DNA of 9,172 nt. Source: Dehalococcoidia bacterium UBA6495. Its GTDB lineage: Bacteria > Chloroflexota > Dehalococcoidia > Lucifugimonadales > UBA826. Below, one piece after another: positions 5,623 through 9,172 of this stretch. Position 1 is the first letter of the stretch; every line of letters starts with the position of its first letter. A model generated the notes under the pieces. That model was not told where the DNA came from, did no database searches, and saw nothing but the letters and a program-made list of their open reading frames with translations. The position numbers were made by a program, and so were the translations under genes. The DNA lies in NCBI GenBank assembly GCA_002435305.1, contig DJMH01000059.1, positions 1 through 9,172 of the forward strand, in the 5' to 3' direction.

Positions 5623-5946
5623 ATGAGTCTTAGAAAAACAGCAAAGATAATTGGGGTGAGTGCCCCCTATCTGAGCCAGATGAATAATGGAAAGCGCCCA
5701 TGGAATGAGGAAATTAGAGCCAGATATGACGCTCTATCTGCAAACACTTCTCAAAATAGAGAGAGTCTTGCATTCTCTTTCCCTTCGATGAATAGTGCCG
5801 ATAATACAGCTTATGCAGGAACGAAAAACCTGTATAATGGCGATTCACCATTATTTGGGGCTGTAGCTCATCTGGGAGAGCGCTTCAATGGCATTGAAGA
5901 GGTAGGGAGTTCGATCCTCCCCAGCTCCACCATCTATCAGTATTAG
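5623..5946 (+). CDS. Small XRE-type helix-turn-helix protein; 3' end overlaps tRNA-Ala
   Basis: Residues 2-38 resemble a Cro/C1-type (XRE) DNA-binding domain: LRKTAKIIGVSAPYLSQM (3-20) is the helix-turn-helix, followed by NNGKRPWNEEIRARYDAL, the usual loop and next helix. From about residue 40 on there is no recognisable domain. Codons 79-104 are a literal in-frame read-through of the tRNA-Ala gene (GAVAHLGERFNGIEEVGSS...), a well-known spurious peptide. Either the protein really ends inside or after the tRNA, or the gene lost its original 3' part. The frame opens with GTG at 5614; I prefer ATG at 5623, with AGGTGG 5 nt upstream at 5612-5617. It follows the 25-residue peptide by 14 bp. A role as regulator of that peptide or of the divergent membrane genes is inference. 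Confidence 0.55.
   Translation: MSLRKTAKIIGVSAPYLSQMNNGKRPWNEEIRARYDALSANTSQNRESLAFSFPSMNSADNTAYAGTKNLYNGDSPLFGAVAHLGERFNGIEEVGSSILPSSTIYQY
5811..5838 (+). promoter_or_regulatory. Promoter of tRNA-Ala
   Basis: A perfect -10 hexamer TATAAT (5833-5838) lies 18 bp before the tRNA 5' end, at a distance suited to a short tRNA leader. The -35 candidate is a poor TTATGC (5811-5816) with a 16-bp spacer. The promoter lies inside the 3' half of the HTH reading frame, so the tRNA can be made independently of it. Confidence 0.6.
5857..5932 (+). tRNA. tRNA-Ala, anticodon GGC
   Basis: A complete 76-nt cloverleaf. The acceptor stem pairs GGGGCTG (5857-5863) with CAGCTCC (5922-5928) and includes the G3:U70 wobble that identifies alanine tRNAs. 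The D stem is GCTC/GAGC (5866-5869, 5878-5881). The anticodon stem is CTTCA/TGAAG with loop ATGGCAT; the anticodon GGC (5890-5892) reads GCC codons. The T arm is GGGAG, TTCGATC, CTCCC (5905-5921). The discriminator is A and CCA is encoded. It overlaps the 3' end of the HTH frame on the same strand. No clear terminator follows within the next 100 bp. Confidence 0.97.
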
Positions 5947-6062
5947 TCACAATTTCACTAGTAGATGCATTCGAGTTTATTGGGGAAATGGCAAATAGTA
6001 GACGTGGAGAGTGTGAGAAAGATAAATCAAGGAAGTAGCGTTGAAAGATATGGAGATTGGAT

Positions 6063-6860
6063 ATGAATAAGAAAGTTGACGTAAACATCATAGGTACCGG
6101 AAGGATAAAATTTAGTTTGGAATACAGAGATTTACTTTCTGATCAAGGCGTCTGTATTAATGTGTTTGGTGAGGTAGGAGGAGAGGATGTCGAGCTACTT
6201 CGGTTTGATTGTTTTGATAACGAACCTCACTATCATTACGGTCCCGAAAACCAGAATGAGCGCCTGATGCTGGATGTAACCACCGAAGGGGATTCACTGG
6301 ACTGGGTTCTGAATAAGTTTTCGGAGCGTCTTCCAGAAATGATTGAAAGAGCCGGTTACCAAGAGTTATCCGAAGATGCACGGAGTATGGACATGTCAGG
6401 CTCCATCGATGAACTATCGGCCGCTGCGAAAAGTCTCTCAGTTTCTGGAAGAAAGACGGTTATGCATGACAGGGGAGATGTTGTTGTCGAAGCAGGTTCC
6501 ATACGATTCGGTGTTGAGTATCGGCATCTTTCTAACGACGAGGGAGTTGCGATTCATGTTTTAGGTGATGTAAATGGTGAAGAAATTGAGTTGCTCACCT
6601 TCGATTGTTTCAAGCGTGCTCCTCATTACCACTATGGTCCACGGGCAAAAAATCAGCGAATGTATCTTGACCAAACAATATTTCCAGATTCTCTTAAATG
6701 GACCCTTGATTTACTAAATGGTGGAAAACTTGGAGCTATGCTTGAAAAAGCAGGCTATTTAGATCACGCAAGCCGATTGAATCCGACCATCCTTCTGGAA
6801 AGTATGGAGACCGTGTCGCAAACGGCTTTAAAAATGGAGAAAGAGGCCTCGCAATCATAG
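6063..6860 (+). CDS. Unrecognised protein with tandem FDCF/PHYHYGP domains, 265 aa
   Basis: I cannot name the family. The protein is an internal duplication: repeat 1 is about 14-102 and repeat 2 about 146-235, joined by a polar linker with a short helix. Each repeat runs in the same order: RIKFSLEYR / SIRFGVEYR, then a GVCINVFGEV / GVAIHVLGDV strand, ELLRFDCF (45-51 region) / ELLTFDCF (177-183 region), PHYHYGP (55-61 and 187-193), a conserved N-x(2-4)-LD segment, SLDWVL / SLKWTL, and finally AGY. The paired histidines, tyrosines and the cysteine suggest a metal or ligand site, or simply a conserved core; this is inference. There is no signal peptide or membrane segment, so it is probably cytosolic. 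I chose ATG 6063, with GGAG 7 nt upstream (6052-6055); a TTG two codons earlier is less likely. It lies 130 bp after tRNA-Ala and is convergent with the LLM gene, 35 bp apart. Confidence 0.8.
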   Translation: MNKKVDVNIIGTGRIKFSLEYRDLLSDQGVCINVFGEVGGEDVELLRFDCFDNEPHYHYGPENQNERLMLDVTTEGDSLDWVLNKFSERLPEMIERAGYQELSEDARSMDMSGSIDELSAAAKSLSVSGRKTVMHDRGDVVVEAGSIRFGVEYRHLSNDEGVAIHVLGDVNGEEIELLTFDCFKRAPHYHYGPRAKNQRMYLDQTIFPDSLKWTLDLLNGGKLGAMLEKAGYLDHASRLNPTILLESMETVSQTALKMEKEASQS

Positions 6861-6895
6861 GCTGATATAGCTCTTGTAAATGGAGCTTTGCCAAA

Positions 6896-8041
6896 TCACT
6901 TATTGAACTCTGGGATAATGTATTTGCCCCAGAGTTCGATAGACTCCATGACTTCAGCGTGAGGTACAGTTTCGGTTTGCATCATTACCATCATCTGATC
7001 GATGCCAGTTTCCTCGTGTTTTTTCAGGGCTCGGATGCAGTCGTCCGGGTCTCCGGCTATGACAACCCCTCTCTCACACAGCGTGTCGGAATCCAAATCT
7101 TCCCATACCTTATGTGCGATAGCTTCTCCACCAGAGAAATCTAAAGCGTTATCAAATTCGGATTCATCGTCTCCATCGATGTATCTAGAAAAGTTCTGTC
7201 TTAGATGGTCAGGGACTCCTCCCCACTTCTCAAGCAATTGGGCATATATATCTTTTTGACCTTGTACATAGGGACGGTCTGGCCCGAAGAAATTCTTTAA
7301 GGACTCCGCACCCATATTTCTCGCTTTCTTGCCGTCTTTTAGGCAAACGCCTAGCGTGGAACTAGCCCACTGGTTGTTTATCTCTTTTCCGACAGGAGTA
7401 GCTTTCTTAATATCTTCTTTATATTTCTTGACATATGGGGCGAGTGAGTCTGGAGCACTGGAACCAAATGAAAGAACGCCAATCCCTTTTGAAGCGGCAA
7501 TTTCATAAGTTGCTGGCTGCAGAGCAGCGACCCATATTGGTGGGTGGTCCTTCTGGAAGGGTTTTGGCAGTATCTGGCGTTCTGGGACTTGCCAATATTT
7601 TCCTTCATGTGCATACCAGTCCGTGCTCCATATATCAGGAACCATAGAAAGGGACTCTTCCCACATTTCTCTACTATCTCTCGGATCGAGGCCCATTCCT
7701 GTTAATTCATAGGGTGCAGATCGGCCTGTGCCAAAATCTACCCGCCCTTCGGAAAGGTGATCCAACATAGCCACACGTTCTGCTACTCGTACTGGATGGT
7801 GGTAAGGGAGAATGACTACACCTAGACCAAGCCGAATATTTTTTGTTCGTTGGCTTAGAGCTCCATAGAATACGTCGGGGCAGGGTGATGCTGAGAATCC
7901 TGTTAGAAAATGGTGTTCAACAAACCACACATAATTAAAACCGGCCTGGTCTGCAAGAATACATTGTTCCATTGTTTCTTTTATGACAAGGTGATCATCT
8001 AGTTCCGGTCTCTGCATTTCATATTGCAATGCAAGTTTCAT
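6896..8041 (-). CDS. LLM-class flavin-dependent oxidoreductase (luciferase-like monooxygenase), 381 aa
   Basis: A cytosolic TIM-barrel enzyme of the bacterial luciferase family, which uses reduced FMN or F420 for oxygenation or hydride transfer. Family hallmarks in order: FNYVWFVEHHF (35-45), where Glu42-His43-His44 correspond to the active-site region of LuxA; ALSQRTKNIRLGLGVV.LP (61-79); HHPVRVAERVAMLDHLSEGR (81-100); VDFGTGRS (101-108), the flavin-phosphate region; HPPIWVAA (166-173); and the C-terminal IAGDPDDCIRAL (328-339) with IDQMMVMMQ (347-355). The length is normal. The start is well fixed: AAGGAG (8049-8054) lies 7 nt before the ATG. A second member of the same family lies 336 bp upstream on the same strand but is clearly diverged, so they are paralogs rather than a recent duplication. 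Substrate and flavin type are not readable from sequence. Confidence 0.93.
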   Translation of the reverse strand: MKLALQYEMQRPELDDHLVIKETMEQCILADQAGFNYVWFVEHHFLTGFSASPCPDVFYGALSQRTKNIRLGLGVVILPYHHPVRVAERVAMLDHLSEGRVDFGTGRSAPYELTGMGLDPRDSREMWEESLSMVPDIWSTDWYAHEGKYWQVPERQILPKPFQKDHPPIWVAALQPATYEIAASKGIGVLSFGSSAPDSLAPYVKKYKEDIKKATPVGKEINNQWASSTLGVCLKDGKKARNMGAESLKNFFGPDRPYVQGQKDIYAQLLEKWGGVPDHLRQNFSRYIDGDDESEFDNALDFSGGEAIAHKVWEDLDSDTLCERGVVIAGDPDDCIRALKKHEETGIDQMMVMMQTETVPHAEVMESIELWGKYIIPEFNK

Positions 8042-8377
8042 GTAGCTTCTCCTTCCCTTTACTTGTCTGATGTAGTTTCACAAAAAGGCATGTTTGGTCA
8101 GTCCACATCATAGCCGAAAACTGAGATTGGATGCGATTAAGGAAGGTAAGGCGATTTCCAGAGAAGAGCTTCCGCGGTTGCAGAATACTTGTTGGAACAT
8201 TTGAACGAACAATATAAAGAAATGGGCGCTGCCAGTTGTAACAGCTATCACAAGGAATACATAGATAAGTACCTTCGGATAACTCGTGGTGCCTTAGTCA
8301 AAAACCTACTGATTAAGAGTCAGTCATTGTGGTTCTATGTGCGGGTCATAATTTTGGGGCATTTTATTCCCCCTCTT
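8042..8377. other. 336-bp gap between the two LLM genes
   Basis: It must hold the promoter of the 381-aa gene, but I see no convincing hexamer pair. Just after the stop of the upstream LLM gene, GGGG (8356-8359) and CCCC (8370-8373) could form a weak 4-bp stem without a T-run on the minus strand. On the plus strand a frame free of stops runs from 8150 into the antisense side of the LLM gene; its first part reads like protein (AEYLLEHLNEQYKEMG) but has no ribosome binding site and a TTG start. It could be a remnant of a lost gene. I see nothing else. Confidence 0.45.
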
Positions 8378-9172
8378 TTATTTGAAGGCAGGCATTACTT
8401 CTTTGGAAAACAACTCTATCGACTCCCTGGCCTGAGCCATAGGAATACGGCCGATTCCGTGCCGCGCGCAGAAAATATCCATTTTGATCAGATCCTGTTG
8501 TTCCTTGAGCTTTCGTGTGACCGTCTCAGGGCTACCAACGAGAGCTAGTCCATTATCTATCCAAAAGTCATACGAATACTGTCTCTCGCGAAAAACTCTT
8601 CTCAGCTCCTGATGTTCTTTTGTCTGAGTTCTCTTCTGGTATCTGCCATCTGAACTTACTTCAAGACCAGCCTGAGCCACCGCAACCTGACCTGCTTCAT
8701 GAAACTCTGGGTCCTTATCCCTGGGCGTCACAAGGTGAGGCTCGGCCTGTTCTCTGGCTTTTTCGTCAGTTTCTGCTACATGAACGTGACGCGTCAGAAA
8801 AGCTAATGGCGTTGGAGCAGCATGCTTGTACTTTTTCAACATCTTCCTCCACAGATCAAACTTCTCCGCCACTACGGAGTCTACGTCTATGTTCTGGGAC
8901 ACGTTGAAGTTGTGCTTTGCCGCAAATTCAAAACTATGCGGGCTATGGGCAGCGTACCAGATCGGAGGGTGAGGATTCTGGAAAGGCCTAGGTTCAGTAA
9001 GCACTTCAACGAAATTGAAGTGCTTACCTTCGAAAGTCACTACACCTTTTGCCCACGCTTGTTTGATTACCTCAAGGGCTTCATGGCTTTGTTCTCTCCG
9101 AGATTCGTATGGAATATTCCAGCGAATAAACTCATGGGGCGAAATACCAGTGCCTACACCAAATTCAAATCT
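8378..9172 (-). CDS. LLM-class flavin-dependent oxidoreductase, 5' end outside window
   Basis: The C-terminal 264 residues of a second luciferase-like monooxygenase. The frame stays open to the end of the window and begins there with RFEFGVGTGISPHEF, the flavin-phosphate-binding region that in this family lies about residue 100, so roughly the first 90-100 residues are missing. Then come EALEVIKQAW, FEGKHFNF, PHPPIWYAA and the C-terminal LVGSPETVTRKLKEQ, all standard for the family. A GTG at 9040 is an internal codon, not the start, because upstream codons clearly continue the domain. It differs widely from the neighbouring LLM protein outside the core motifs. The coding DNA contains a perfect 13-bp inverted repeat at 8997-9027. 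Substrate unknown. Confidence 0.92.
   Translation of the reverse strand, partial: RFEFGVGTGISPHEFIRWNIPYESRREQSHEALEVIKQAWAKGVVTFEGKHFNFVEVLTEPRPFQNPHPPIWYAAHSPHSFEFAAKHNFNVSQNIDVDSVVAEKFDLWRKMLKKYKHAAPTPLAFLTRHVHVAETDEKAREQAEPHLVTPRDKDPEFHEAGQVAVAQAGLEVSSDGRYQKRTQTKEHQELRRVFRERQYSYDFWIDNGLALVGSPETVTRKLKEQQDLIKMDIFCARHGIGRIPMAQARESIELFSKEVMPAFK
8997..9027. repeat. Perfect 13-bp inverted repeat inside LLM gene
   Basis: GTAAGCACTTCAA (8997-9009) and TTGAAGTGCTTAC (9015-9027) are exact reverse complements around a 5-nt loop. In the mRNA of the LLM gene (minus strand) this would be a stable hairpin within codons for GKHFNFVEVLT. No T-run follows. A stem this long with so short a loop is far beyond chance expectation for 9 kb. 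Confidence 0.75.

Noticed and set aside
5857..5932. Attachment site for an integrated element at the tRNA 3' end
   Set aside because: I looked for a second copy of the tRNA 3' segment (CTCCCCAGCTCCACCA) in the window and found none; no integrase gene is present. An element extending beyond the window cannot be excluded.
5857..5946. C-terminal peptide of the HTH frame as a real protein domain
   Set aside because: It is the literal translation of tRNA-Ala; similar peptides in protein databases are annotation artefacts of tRNA genes.
6869..6887. AGCTC/GAGCT stem between convergent genes as a terminator
   Set aside because: The stem has five pairs only and is not followed by a proper T-run.
8189..8548. 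119-codon plus-strand ORF
   Set aside because: It starts with TTG without a ribosome binding site, and its second half is antisense to the well-supported LLM gene.
8620..8907. 95-codon plus-strand ORF opposite the second LLM gene
   Set aside because: It is antisense to conserved LLM coding sequence, with low-complexity Ser/Leu/Pro content typical of a shadow frame.
1..9172. CRISPR array, insertion sequence, rRNA or replication origin
   Set aside because: No regularly spaced repeats, transposase, long terminal inverted repeats, rRNA or DnaA-box cluster is visible.

Overview
The window looks like chromosomal DNA from a free-living, moderately AT-rich bacterium. The gene mix is two flavin-dependent luciferase-like oxidoreductases, a cysteine-less carboxymuconolactone-decarboxylase-type protein, a hydantoin/Asp-Glu racemase relative, a RidA-family protein and an MFS carrier whose N-terminus matches a type I associate with marine Chloroflexota (SAR202/Dehalococcoidia). 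That assignment is an inference from gene content and protein style; no taxonomic marker such as rRNA is present. Genes are mostly single units with generous spacers.

Layout. 1-95: candidate promoter with a 12-bp palindrome. 105-491 (+): RidA-family protein. 542-1198 (-): Asp/Glu/hydantoin racemase family protein, convergent with it. 1370-2593 (-): 12-helix MFS transporter. 2594-3018: 425-bp gap with no supportable gene. 3019-3411 (-): CMD-family protein. 3511-3557: strong hairpin terminator. 3562-4182 (-): duplicated small-domain protein of unknown function with a well-formed promoter and an inverted repeat over its -10 box. 4335-4844 and 4984-5415 (-): two unrecognised membrane proteins. 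5531-5608 (+): a 25-residue single-helix peptide with a very strong ribosome binding site. 5623-5946 (+): small XRE-type helix-turn-helix ORF whose last third is a translated tRNA gene. 5857-5932 (+): tRNA-Ala(GGC) with its own promoter. 6063-6860 (+): unrecognised protein made of two copies of one domain with an FDCF...PHYHYGP signature. 6896-8041 (-): LLM-class flavin-dependent oxidoreductase. 8042-8377: gap. 8378-9172 (-): second LLM-class oxidoreductase, cut by the window end.

How the parts may work together. The outer blocks read as scattered catabolic functions: removal of reactive imines (RidA), racemisation or C-C/C-N chemistry on small acids (racemase family), uptake or efflux of a small solute (MFS), and flavin-dependent oxygenation (two LLM proteins). 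None forms an obvious multi-gene operon. The least explained part is 4335-6860: two membrane proteins transcribed away from a tiny membrane peptide plus HTH regulator, which abuts tRNA-Ala, followed by the duplicated PHYHYGP protein. Its position at a tRNA makes it a candidate accessory module, but no integrase, transposase or duplicated attachment site is visible inside the window.
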